A stretch of 64,000 nucleotides of DNA. Source: Mallotus nudiflorus (Eukaryota > Streptophyta > Magnoliopsida > Malpighiales > Euphorbiaceae). The translations under genes and the position numbers were made by a program. The notes under the pieces are model-generated. The model was not told the DNA's origin. It was given only the letters and a program-made list of their open reading frames with translations, and ran no database searches. Shown piece by piece: positions 47,040-58,689 of the stretch. Numbering within the stretch: the first letter of the stretch is position 1; each line of letters begins with the position of its first letter. The stretch is taken from the NCBI GenBank assembly GCA_947683625.1, contig CANTUR010000112.1, positions 1,922,501-1,986,500 of the forward strand. The letters run 5' to 3'.

Positions 47040-48135
47040 ACATTGGCCTAATTATTCCCAATCCAAAATTGGGTGAATCAATCTCAATGAAGGTAATATA
47101 AGTTAATTGCAAGGATGAGAATTAAAAGGAAAATCGAGATGTAGATACTTTTACTCGACGTTCTTCCTTGGAAGCGCTACCTAAGTATCTCTAGTGGATT
47201 GAAAAGCTTCGAGAGAAGGATGTTAAATGCGTTCTTCAACAATGTTCGATTAATCATCATGTGGTAGGAGGTGTAGGAGTTGGGTGGAGCATTATGGAGT
47301 TGTACAGAGTTAGAATCGTTATGGAGGTCTCAGAAGAGGCCGCCAAGCTTTGTTCTTCCCTAACATCATTCAAACTCTAAGGTGTATTTAAAATTCATCC
47401 AGATGGCTTATCATCAATGGCAGATTTCATGTACAATGAATGTCAACTCATCAATTTCACAAAGGGTGAAATTATACTTCCATTGTTTGGTCCTTGTGGC
47501 GGGTTTTTTTATCTTTCCACGCATTGGTTGATGCGTTTTGCTCTCAAGTTGAATGATACGCCCTTGTGAGCAAGCTCTAACCTGTACCCTAAAGATGAAG
47601 ATATTGAGGACAATGTTAAACTTGAAGAATTTGAAGATGAGTGTATTCTTGCTAGCAGAGTTTTTTTAGTGCCTATCAACTTAATGACTGGCCTACTTAT
47701 GATCTCTGCACTTATTTAGTCTAGGGAAAAACTTCATTTTATAATGAACCAGATTGTTATAATCTTGTTAAGGTGTATCTAGATTATAAGTTATATAAAA
47801 GTGCAGTGTTGGTTGAGTTGGAAGTTACCATCTTGAATGAATATATTAGCCATGTCTTTAGTCATATTTTTGCCCGCTCCTGCATAATGGAGACAGTTGC
47901 CAAAACTGCCCTTTTTGAGAAGGAACATGACAAGGTTGTGGAGCTCCAACCTCAACATAGAATTGGCCTCGCAAGATCAAAGGCAGTTATTCCATCTAAC
48001 TCTTACCTCTTAATTAAAGCCAAACTACATGATCTGGGTTGCACCCCAATCGTGGATGAAACATTTTACTTTCATGCTTACCTATACGGAACATTTGCAT
48101 GCAAAGTTACTAATGTTGTCAAAATTGAGGTCTAA
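47040..48135 (+). pseudogene. Broken protein gene, family uncertain (possibly DUF6598-like)
   Basis: Several frames give protein-like text. DVKCVLQQCS and VSEEAAKLCSSL appear near 47210-47365, SSMADFMYNECQLINFTKGE near 47410, then an acidic NVKLEEFEDECILASRVFLV block near 47610. The longest open piece, 47773-48135, ends KVTNVVKIEV and then a stop. Amino-acid use is not random and the pieces are in order, but stops (for example near 47570 and 47720) and frame changes separate them. The all-beta look of the last 120 residues recalls plant DUF6598 proteins; that is a guess from memory. Confidence 0.55.
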
Positions 48136-49246
48136 TTGAGTGATTTATATTTTAAGCCATCTTATTGCAGTTTTCCTATGTAGAAACTTATTTGGTTCCA
48201 GGTGTAGAAACTTATTTGGATGTTTCAGTTTCTGTGCTCATTACTTAGTTATATTTACATGTTTTGCCTATTTACATAGATATATCAGCTTATTTGGATC
48301 TTTATTTTTCAAATGGTTTACTCTTTATTTATTTCTACTGCTTTTATTTTGTTACACTCATATGTTAACAGTATATCCTTCTAGGGTTGGTTTGATGGAT
48401 ATAGTATGCTTTAATTACATTGACGTTATGCTGCCTCTATTCTTAGCCTAAAGAGTTTTATAGTTAACTTTTTCTTTTGGACTTTTTGTAGATTTAGTAG
48501 TGCATAACATAATAACCCTCTCTTTTAATTTCTGCTTATCACATTATAAAACTTTTTAGAGTCTACTCCATCTATAACTACTGCAAGAAATTAAGTAGGG
48601 ATCAAACACTTTCTAAATTAGTCATTAGAATTTAATGGCATAAATTAACAAAGGCAAGTTTAGTTACCTAGTGAATCACCCATCAGGAGCATTTCGGTAT
48701 CATTTTAATTAATACATTCTTTCATCCTTTCTTTATGGTGAATGATATGCACTTGTTTTCATTTTGACTCTTTTCTTTTTGGCAAATCAATGTTGTTTCA
48801 AAGCTAAAATTGAAAAGCTAATGACTATAATTTTTAGCAAAGCCAAAGAGCTTATAATCTATTAACATTTGACATGTATTATTGGGGTACTGCAACCTTT
48901 TCTTCTTTCCTGGTTCTTTCATTACTTTTAGATTTCCTTCTTGCTTATATATTTGTAGACAGGTACAAAACTTACCATATATTTCTTATCATATAATTCT
49001 TAGTCTTCTTACACATTAAATTTGATAGGCCAACCAATGGCTTTTAAAAAAAGTTAATAGTAGCAGTAATAGTAGTACTTCCTTTAGTTCAAAGTAGCTT
49101 TAAATTCTTAATTCAAATATTGTTAAAAAATTTCTTAATTCAAATGAATTAGTTAAGATAAAGAAAGATGATAAAGAGACTATCTATAACATGTGTGTGA
49201 TTTTAGTTTAAAAGTCATTATTGCAACAAGAAATGGTCTCATTATC
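48136..49246. other. Intergenic, no gene seen
   Basis: The hydrophobic frame at 48140-48451 has no recognisable domain and an AT-driven composition. Confidence 0.4.
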
Positions 49247-49251
49247 ATAAG

Positions 49252-49957
49252 TGTTGGTTCTTAAACCTTTTTGCCTCAGCTTAACATAGTCAGCAAGTTA
49301 ACTTCTACAAAAAAGGAAGAAATACTTAGTGAAGAAGGGCTTGGTATGCCTAAAGCCCCTCTAATGCCTAAGTCAATATTGATTTCTTATGAGGAAAATG
49401 TATTTCTCTAAGGAGTATATTGATATATGAAAAATGGATATTCTCATGGATGAGAGAATGTATGTGTTGTGTAAAAGAAGAAAAAGAAATGAGAGAAAAA
49501 CATACCATTATTCTTTAAACCATGAGGCTTATAAAAAGGGGTTAGTAAAAAGTGGACACCACATATTAGCATTTCAGAGGTAGAGAGGGGGTTAGTGAAA
49601 AGTAAACACCACGTGGCAGCATCTCATAGGTGGAGAGCCCTACTGAGGGTGATGGCTGTTAGGAAGTGGTAGCCAGTTGTGTGATAGGAAAATGATTTAA
49701 CATGAAGCAGGTGAGGGTAGGTCTAGGTGAGGTTCCTCCCTGGGTATAATAGTTAGATAGGCGGAGTTCCTCCTTGAGTACGCCAATCAGAAGGTGTGAA
49801 GTACTGAAAGGTCGAGATCCTTATAAACAATATTTCTAAGGAGGAGTGCTATAAGAATGGGAGTGAACCAGTCAAATGTAGCTGACATGTCATATTGGTT
49901 GACCTTACTTTACATATGTCATTATGAGATTGGTAGGGGATTTTTCTTGTATCATCA
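49252..49957 (-). repeat. 3' LTR (left) of the second gypsy element
   Basis: It is alignable along its length with 61918-62628, for example GGTATGCCTAAAGCCC against GGTATTCCCAAAGCCC. The copies differ by scattered substitutions and small indels (706 against 711 bp). Confidence 0.92.
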
Positions 49958-50380
49958 GTAGTCCCCCCTAAATCTTAAGTAGAGAGTAGTGGCACTTAGG
50001 AAATGAGAGCATGTGGGCGCTTAGTGAAGTAAAGCAGATGGGATGTCTTCTAAGAGCATTCAAGTGTGTCTAGTAGAGTTACTTCCAAATGATGGTGAAG
50101 GGCCTTAATTTAGGGAAGTAGTGCATGATATGGTTATAGTATGTAGGTCTTCTTAAAGAGGAAGTTTTCCCGAGTGTCTAGGTCTTCTAGGCAGGAAGAT
50201 TTCTATGCAAGGATTTCTCAAGTAGGATGTTTATACCACAAGTCCTTTGGGCATGGGACTCTTACTTATGGAGAGGTTTTGACTTCTAAATTTAATTGAT
50301 TCTCCTTGGGGAGAGCCTTCTTGAGAAGGTTGGTTAGTGCCCTAGGAGGATTTGTATTTTTTTTAAACCTTTATGACATG

Positions 50381-50692
50381 GATTCTCACTAATGGAGAGT
50401 GCCTCACTTCTGGAGGACTAATTTGGAGGTAGGATTTGACATCCTTAATGGGATAATTTATGTTTCTTGAACCCTCAAAGTGTAGATTCTCACTTATAGA
50501 GAGTGCCTCACTTCTAAAGGACTTATTTAAAAGTAGGATTTGGCATCCTTAATGGGAGGCTTTATATTTCTTAAACCCTCAGAGTGTAGATTCTCACTTA
50601 TAAAGAGTGCCTTACTTCTAGAGGACTTATTTGAAAGTTGGAGGGTTTGATCCCTCTATGATTTAGAGTCTGTCCCTATATGGGTTTGTAAG
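50381..50692 (-). repeat. Three 104-bp tandem repeats in the 3' UTR
   Basis: Units start GATTCTCACT at 50381, 50485 and 50589, exactly 104 bp apart. Each carries GAGTGCCTCACTTCT and, in the first two, ATCCTTAATGGGA. A more diverged unit may begin near 50265. Confidence 0.9.
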
Positions 50693-50899
50693 ACATAGGG
50701 TGCTTTCTTTTTTAAAGATGTTAGGGATTTTTTAGAGGACATTTCCAATGGAGGAAATGTTACTCCCATGGGGGAGTTAAAACTCTTTGATTAACAATTG
50801 CTCCAATAGAGGATTTGGGTGTAGTTCTATATCATCATAGGGTGCTAGGCAGTTATTCATCCCAATTGGAACTAGCCTCCTCTAGCTTCTTCTTTAGGC

Positions 50900-51420
50900 C
50901 CTATAACATAACTTGATTGGATACTTATACTTGACTACTTATCTGAAGATATGAGACAAAGCTAAAATAATGGTCAATCTTTAAACTTATAATGTACTTT
51001 TTAAACTTATTATAATCAAGTTGTTTACCATTGTTGGATATTAAAATTATAGGCATACTAAATCGGCAGATCACTTCCTTCTACAAGAAGTTAATGGCCT
51101 TTTGAATAGTTATGGTGGTGAGTGCCTCAGCTTATACCTGCTTATTAAAGTAATAAATGATTAAGTGGTGCATGGACTAAGTTAGCATAATGCTGGCATG
51201 CATCACACTTCTTCACAAATTTTGCTATATCCTTCGCGAAGGCAGATAAAAAATATCCTTACCTAACTATTAAGTTAGATAAGGCTCGTTCCCCTATGTT
51301 GGTATGACAAGCTCTTTCATGAATTTCCTTTATAACATAATCTACCTCTTTAGGCATTAAATGTCACTATAAGGGCATGCAGAATCTTCTTCTGCATAAC
51401 AATCTTCTATCATTATGAAT
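50900..51420 (-). pseudogene. Gypsy integrase remnant, internally deleted
   Basis: The minus strand gives KEIHERACHTNIG, then FVKKCDACQHYANL (H-H-C-C zinc domain, 51180-51350), then a jump to a CRFSMPIILISNNG block near 51050. Most of the catalytic core between them is missing, so a deletion is likely. Confidence 0.8.
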
Positions 51421-51739
51421 ATGGCTACTCTTAAGGAGTGTTTGAGAGTTTTATCCTTCTGTGGAGGTAACTCTCTTTGTCCAAGTATTTGATTATTGAG
51501 TCCATTTAATAAGGTTGAGTTTCACATAGAAGGACCTCTTGTGCCTTAACAATAATAGGAACATCTAGTACTTCAATTCTCACACTATCAGATAAAGATT
51601 TCTCTTCTTGGATGGCCACTTTATTGAGGAAGTGTACGTTACTATTTTCTTCTATTAGTATTTATATTATGTAAATAGGAATACGTTTTTCTTCATATCT
51701 TGCTAAAACGTCTTTCATGTTGCAAAGGTATGCTTCTAT

Positions 51740-52150
51740 CATGCTATCTTTAGCCTGGAATACCTCGTTAATCTAATTTACTATCAATTAGGAGTCACTA
51801 TGTACTTTTATATTTGAAACACCCATTGCTTCAACTAACAGGAGTCCCCTTATCACTGCTTTATGTTCAAAGATGTTGTTAGAAGTAGGAAAATCAAATC
51901 TTAAGATAAAGTTAACCACAAACCCTTAGTGGCCTTTTAAAACTAGCCCTACTCCACTTTTTCTGGCACTGCATGATTTATCTACATATAGGTTCCATTC
52001 ATAAGGCAAATGAGTAGAACTAATGGAGTTTGAGACATAGGGAGGTTTCTCCCTTGGCTATTTCTTTTCAGAACCAGTCTTATTAAAACTGCATTCAGCA
52101 ATGAAATCAGCTAAGCCTTAGGCCTTAATAGCTCTTCTCGATTCATATTT
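51740..52150 (-). pseudogene. Gypsy RNase H remnant
   Basis: The minus-strand frame gives LADFIAEC near 52110, YEWNLYVDKSCSARKSGVG near 51960, LRFDFPTSNN near 51880 and KVHSDS near 51800. These are the RNase H blocks of Tat elements. A stop replaces the Gln after HSDS, as also seen in the first gypsy element. Confidence 0.85.
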
Positions 52151-52499
52151 CATTCCATATCCACCTATTTTAATAGCCCACACTATCATTTGACCTTTAA
52201 TGGAGGGTTTTTGTAAAGTACACCTGGGGGGTTAGTGCATATTATCCCCTAATGCCTAAATAAATAAACCCGAAACTTTCTCACAGTAATTGACAAAGCA
52301 TAAGCCAAATTTTCCATCTATGTGTAATTTAATTTTGAATCCTTCAGTGCTCTACTAATGTAGTATATAGGTTTTTAGATTTTCCTTCCTCCCTTGTTAA
52401 TGCATCACTAACTACTTGATCAAGAGTAGAGAGGTAGATGAGAAGCTCCCCTCCCTAAATAGGTCTACTAAGAACTCAAGGGGATTGAAGATATTCTTT

Positions 52500-53383
52500 T
52501 AACTTTCCAAAGGCTTTTTCACATTCAAATGTCCACTCGAAATCTGAAGCTTGCCTTAATTTTTTGAAAAAGGGTAAACCCCTCTTTGCTGACTTTGAGA
52601 TGAATCTATGAAGAGACATTATCCTTCTTATCAACCTCTAAACATCCTTGGAGCTTGAAGGTGGAGGCATGTATAGGATGGCCTTGATTTTCTTAGGATT
52701 AGGTTATGTTCCTTTATTGCTTACCATATAACTTACAAATTCCCCCTCTTTGATGAAGAAGGAAAATTTTTCTATTTTTAGCTTCATACCATACTAATTT
52801 AGTACCCTAAAAATCTCCTTAAGATCCTCTAGGTGTTGCTAAAAATCTTACTCTTATTTATCATATCATCAACATAAGCTTCAAAATTCCTCCCCAACTA
52901 TTCTCATTAAAGATTTTGTTAAGCCACTGGTAAGTAGCACCAGTGTTCTTTAGGTTGAAGGGCATTGCCCTCTAGTAGTAGGTTCCGATTTTTCCTCATT
53001 CTTGAAATTCATTAGGATTTAATGGTACCCAGACAGGGCATCCAAAGATATGAGGAACTCGAAGCATGCAGTTGCATCAACTAGCTTATTAGTGGATGAT
53101 AATGGAAAGCAATCCTTCGGGCAAGCCTTATCCAGGTCTATGAAACCTATACATAATCTCCATTTTCCATTCCCCTTGTTTACTAGAACAATGTTGTCCA
53201 ACCAAGTGGGATAAGTGACCTCTCTGATAAGTCCAACTTTTATTAGCTCATTTATTTCCCTATTAATTACTTCCTGCTCATGTGGAAAAAGGGTTTCTTT
53301 TGTTGTATTGGAAGTGTATTAGGTACCGCATTGACTTTATAATTCATCACCCTTGAGCATATGTTGGGCATGTCATTGGACTT
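52500..53383 (-). pseudogene. Gypsy reverse transcriptase remnant
   Basis: The open stretch 53019-53201 gives NIVLVNKGNGKWRLC, then DKACPKDCFPLS and DALSGYH. Upstream, near 53220-53370, a broken frame continues the N-terminal RT blocks and stops at the solo LTR edge. The catalytic box YVDD is intact at 52865-52876. Stops and frame shifts make the protein non-functional. Confidence 0.9.
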
Positions 53384-53630
53384 TGTTATAACCTGATATT
53401 TATAAATTATTAAATTGATTTGAGATATGCAATGTTAATATACATTTTAAATTTTTATATATTATAATTATTGTCTATTATTTAATTTTAGTGTTGTATA
53501 TGATTATTTATTTATCTATTAATATTATTATTGTTATTGTTGTGAATAGTATTAATTTATTTTATCATAAATTTTTTAATATGTAGTAGTGGAATTAATT
53601 TGAAAGTGATTATTTATTTAAAAATAGTTA

Positions 53631-53679
<49 letters not shown>

Positions 53680-56403
53680 GTGTGTATTTTGTCTTTTTCC
53701 TAAATAAAATAAAATAAAAAGTCAAAAACATAAATTTTTTTCAGGTTTTCTCTTCCCTCCCTTCTTTTTCTTTTTCCTTTTTTTTTTCTTCTTCCCTCCT
53801 GGTCTCCTGCAACACCGCTAGTGCCATTGTGAGCCACCACCAAGCCTAACCAGCTTCACCACCTTCTTCCCTTCCTTTCACACCATCATCCGTCGGCCTT
53901 CTCCTCCCCTGTCACTAGCAAACTCAGCGACACAGCGGCAGCAACGCCAGCAGTGATTCCAATGAAAAGAGGTCGTGGTTTAGGGCTCATTCAACTCCTA
54001 TCAATCTGGGCAAGCTGATTCTCAAATCGATTCGAGCTTATGACATCGAGTAATTGATCTATGCTCAAGTTTTAGTTTAGGTCAACTTGGGTTTTTGATT
54101 TTTTTTAAGCTTGATTTTGTGTGATTCTTGCTAAATTCCTTTAGAAATGTTGTTATGTGCATCTAGAGCTATTCATATATATTTTTGTCTGATTTTTCTA
54201 AATTATTTGAATTTTGGTATTTTGGTGTTTTCCGGCGAGTCACTGTTTCGGTGACTCTCGCCAAATTTCTTTTATATTTTTAATAAATTTTTTAAATTAT
54301 TTGGATTATAGTTTATGAAGGAAATTTGGTGAAATTGATTTTAGATTTTTAATTATGAATTTATTTAGTTTATGTATAAAGTTGTATTTTTGAAAAATAA
54401 GGTGAATTTTATTAATTATATGATTTTTATTTAAAAAAATACTAATTAGTATATTTAATATAAATATTAAGCTTTAGAAATGAGAAAATAATTTTTTACT
54501 AATTTATAGTAATTTTAGTTAATTTTTGAAAAATATTTATTATTATGATAATTTTTGGATAAATTAGTAAATTTCGTATTTTAATTGAATTTTATTGTTA
54601 ATTAGTGTGTTTTGGATAATTTTTTAATAATAAATAGTATTAAAATAAATTTTATAAATAATTTTCTATTTTTAGCTAATTAATAATAATTTCCAAAAAT
54701 ATATTCAAATAATAGCTTATTTATTATTTTATGATTAAAATGGATTTTTTAGCTATTTTTATTATATAATTGAGTAATTTAAATAATTAATTGAACTTGG
54801 TGCTATTTAATTTCGAGTATTTAAAAAATGGAATTTTACTAATATTATTTAACTCTATTTGAGATTTTATTAAATTAATTTGAAAATAAATTATCTTTAG
54901 TGTTTTTGTTATTCAAATAAATTGTATTGATTTTTATGGGTTTTAATGATTTTTAATATATTATTATTAAATTATTGATTTTTGTGTATTTTATGTCTCG
55001 ATTGGGCAATTTGTATAGTTCAGGGGCTTTATCCGAGAAGTTGCGCTATTGAGAATATGAAGTATGTTTGTGTGCAGGATCGGTTCTACTAAAAACTTTG
55101 TCGAATTTTCGATAGAATTCTCGTAAAATGTGATATCGGGTCAATCATGAGTTTTTAATTTTTGGTCGAGTCGTGTCCTAGATTGAGTCATTCTCTAGTA
55201 TTCATAGAATAATAAAATTAGGATTTCAATTCTAATATTATTATTATTTATTTATTTTCTATAGTTGCGCCGAGACCGAGACCTACCGAATCAGGCCAGT
55301 CTATTTCTTTTATAGGAGCATACAACTGTAAGTTATTATCTTATATATGCATTGCATGTAGAATACATATTTGTGAGCATCCATAATTTTTATAATGTAT
55401 TTGCAAATGATTTATTTTATTAAATGATTATATATATATTTGGTATATTTCTTTAAAAATGGATGCTACCATGTTTAAATTATACATTTTATTATTTTAA
55501 TAATTATAAAATTTATTTGAAGGATAGCAGTAGAACGTGCTACCTAGTGGGTTGTACTAAGACTATGTACGTACCGATACGTTAGATTTTAGCGTTGATA
55601 TTATGAAATATTTGATGTGAGATTCAAATAATCAAATATTGTGATTGTGTGAAAGAATGATGTGGTTGCAGGAGCTCGGTTGACCTAGTGTCTCAGGGCC
55701 AATCATGTCGACAGTGAGACTATGAGAGCTTGGTTGACTTAGTGTCTTGGGGCCATTCTACTGTCCAAAAATGGAAAAAAGAAATATTTTGGAATTAAAT
55801 GATTCCATTGGCTAGTGAGATTTAATGATTGAGGTTGCATAATATTTTAGGGTTCTGCTTCAATCCTTCAACCAAAATAAACTTTTTTGTATCTATTATT
55901 ATATAAAAATAAATTTTGGCATCTGTATGAAATGCATGAATATATATATACACACACTGATGTTTGATTGTATATTACTTTAGGTTGCATATATATATAT
56001 TATAATAATTTACTCACTGAAGTCTCACTCCCCTACATTTTTTTCAAGATCTACTTCAGACCTTTCCCATAGTACTATTCACTGGACTCTTTCTTCTCTG
56101 GCTGATTTATGTAAACACTGAGCCGTCAATTTCTTATAATTTAGTAATCATTGTAGTAGTAGTGTTATTGTATTAGTAATATGTTATATTATTAGAGATC
56201 TTGTACCAAATATTATATGAAGATATTTTTAATATGTTATGATATAAAGAGTTATTTTTATATTAATTAAAATTTTAATTATGGTGTATTTTTGTATTAT
56301 ATTTGCATGTTTTTTTTTATTTTAAGGCTTCCTATGGGTTTCAAATTCGAAAGAATTTCTTTTCCCTAACGCCGGTCATGACTCGCCGGTTTGGGTCGTG
56401 ACA
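53384..56403 (+). mobile_element. Solo LTR 4, diverged member of the large-LTR family, TSD GACTT
   Basis: It begins TGTTATAACCTGATATTTAT and ends GGGTCGTGACA. GACTT lies at 53379-53383 and 56404-56408. It is 3020 bp long. It keeps the order of landmarks of the other three: pyrimidine and GC-rich segment near 53745-53960, ACGTGCTACCTAGTGGG near 55533, the duplicated GGAGCTCGGTTGAC module (55670-55763) and the ending. It differs at many positions, so it is a separate subfamily. An (ATT)n run lies at 53632-53674. Confidence 0.92.
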
Positions 56404-56408
56404 GACTT

Positions 56409-58369
56409 GAAGACAAAGGTGGACACATGTCCTTTGATGATCTTTTATATTAAGACCATAGATACAATGGACTCTGCCATAGTTGTTCTTCTGCTTTTAC
56501 TCATTCTCATATTCTTTTTATTTGAATAAAAACCATAAATGAGGAGTCATATGTTTAAGATAATGTCCTAGGCAGTTAACGTGTGTGATTGCTGCCTCTC
56601 ATTATGGGAAATTTTATATTTAATAAAATCCTCTTAGGAAATTTATAATTCTTGATCGATTACTTTAGGGAGGATTTGGTAACTTCCTTTACAATGTATA
56701 GTTGATTGATTCCTCTAGTAAAATTTTGGTATGGATGACCTCTCCAGGGGAGGATATCTATCTAATTCCCTTATGGAATAATTCCTGGATGAATAACCTC
56801 TCTAGGGAAGATGTCTATCTGATTGATTTCTTAATGGAAGGATTTTTATACCACAGGTGCTCATATTGGAGCAATTAAGTTCATCTCACTTCTAGAGACT
56901 TTATGTGATTGATAGATTTTGAATACATTCTCTTTGGTTTACCTCACTTCTAAAGGTGATCCTCATGAGATGAGGGAATTGATTTGTATAATCTTCCTTT
57001 GTAGGAACCTCTTAGAGGATTTCTTCCTCACGAGCTAATTTTACCTCTTAGAGGATTTCTTCCTCACGAGCTAATTTTAAGTATAAGATTCCATATTGTG
57101 AATCATAGTATGATAGCTTCAAAATTTATAATTTCTGAAATAAAATAAGTAAGAAAGCTTTGTTATTAGAGAATACTTCATCTTCAAGAGAATATCTTAA
57201 CATAATCATATATAAAAAGAAATATAGTAGAAGAGGATGCCTCTATTTCAAAGAGAGGTTTAAAGATTATGTCATATAGATGGAGAAGCTTCACTAGAGA
57301 TAATTCCTTTTTTTTTATGAAGGATAGTACCATGAATTTATAAAAATCAGATAGATGATAAGTTTCCTTCAAAACCTACTGGGTAGTAATTTCATGCCTG
57401 TCAGGGTAGTAAATTCCTACTTACCAATAAGTCTTAAATTGGCATACAATATTCAGTTGGAGGGAAATAATAGCTTCCTGACTAGTAACTCTTGTTTAGT
57501 AATGCCTGTCAAGGTCTTGACTTTACCTTTTTCGTATGATAATCCACTACTAGAATTATAAAGATTTTTTGCCTAGGAGTTGCGAGAAAAGGCCTAAAAT
57601 GTCATATGATTTTGTTAAATAAAGCTTGTCTTTCCATGTGGGAGATATATACTCCCTCCTGCACCTCTTTCAATATATAACTTGCTTTTTAAAGAGATAA
57701 GCATTACAGGTAAAGGTATATGGTATATTCTTTTGTATAATTTCCTATCTTAAAGAGTGGTCCTTAATGTTCTTAGAGAGGGCTTCAGAGCTTCTCTTTG
57801 ATTTGATGGAAATTCTCCTTTTTGTATCGAGTCTCCAAATATGAAATTCGCCTTAGACATTGCAATCATTTCTAAAAGAATCCATTTATGAGCTACCTAT
57901 TCTAGATATTTTAAAGGTATATCTTAGCGAGGAAATCTATCCAACATGGAAGCAAAACATGGTCTTCCTGTTTTGCCTCTTTATTTTCCTTTATGTACTT
58001 TGGAAATTTATTTCTTTTATAACTTTCCTCAATCGAAGTGTGGATTGATATTTTCTAGTTCAAAGAGTATTATTCTCTAGTTGTATGTCCATTTCTCCAT
58101 TGTGAACAGAATTATAATTTTATCTCTACAATCCATAAGCACTTAATAATAACTAGAGAGTATTCATATCTTCTTTTCCCCCTCAAAAAGAGTTTAAAGA
58201 ATGGTAGTGATTTCAAACTGAATGAAATGATGTTGGCTTAGATTTTTTCGTCCTCATTAAAGATGATACTGTAAAAAGTTAAGCAATATTATTTTCCCTT
58301 TGACTTTAATTGAAATGTCATATATATCTCATAAGTTGGAATGGATAGGTACCAAACAAGTATCTCTAG
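56409..58369 (-). other. Unusually long stretch between protease and RT of the second gypsy element
   Basis: About 2 kb where well under 1 kb is expected. No pol domain is readable. It holds a 36-bp perfect tandem duplication at 57007-57078 (starting ACCTCTTAGAGG) and words such as CCTCACTTCTAAAGG and CCTCTCTAGGG. These resemble the 3' UTR repeats near 50.4 kb. Confidence 0.5.
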
Positions 58370-58560
58370 TTCCCAATTTCTTGAACACCTCATAAGGGGA
58401 AAATTAACAGCACTGTCATATCATCCACTAATATCCTTTCCACCCTATAATCATTAATCACAACCATCACTAACATGGCATCTACGTGAGGAGTCTTTAT
58501 ACGTTCAGCATCTTTTGGGCCCAAAGTTATCACACACATGTGAGGAATTATTCCTTTCCT
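58370..58560 (-). pseudogene. Gypsy protease remnant
   Basis: The minus-strand frame gives PHVDAMLVMVVINDYRVERI followed by LVDD where the active-site D-(S/N)-G-S should begin. The Gly-Ser has been replaced, so the site is lost. Confidence 0.65.
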
Positions 58561-58689
58561 TTCATTGGTGCCTTTTGTCGTACAACCTAATTCTTTCTTC
58601 TGCTTTTTTTACTCAATGGGAGGATTTTCCTCAATCACTAGATGAATGACTCCACTTATGCCAGTGCTAGGTAGAAGAGCTAATTACTT

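Noticed and set aside
48140..48451. 103-codon hydrophobic frame after the pseudogene
   Set aside because: It is AT-driven, with no homologous motif and no splice or start context.
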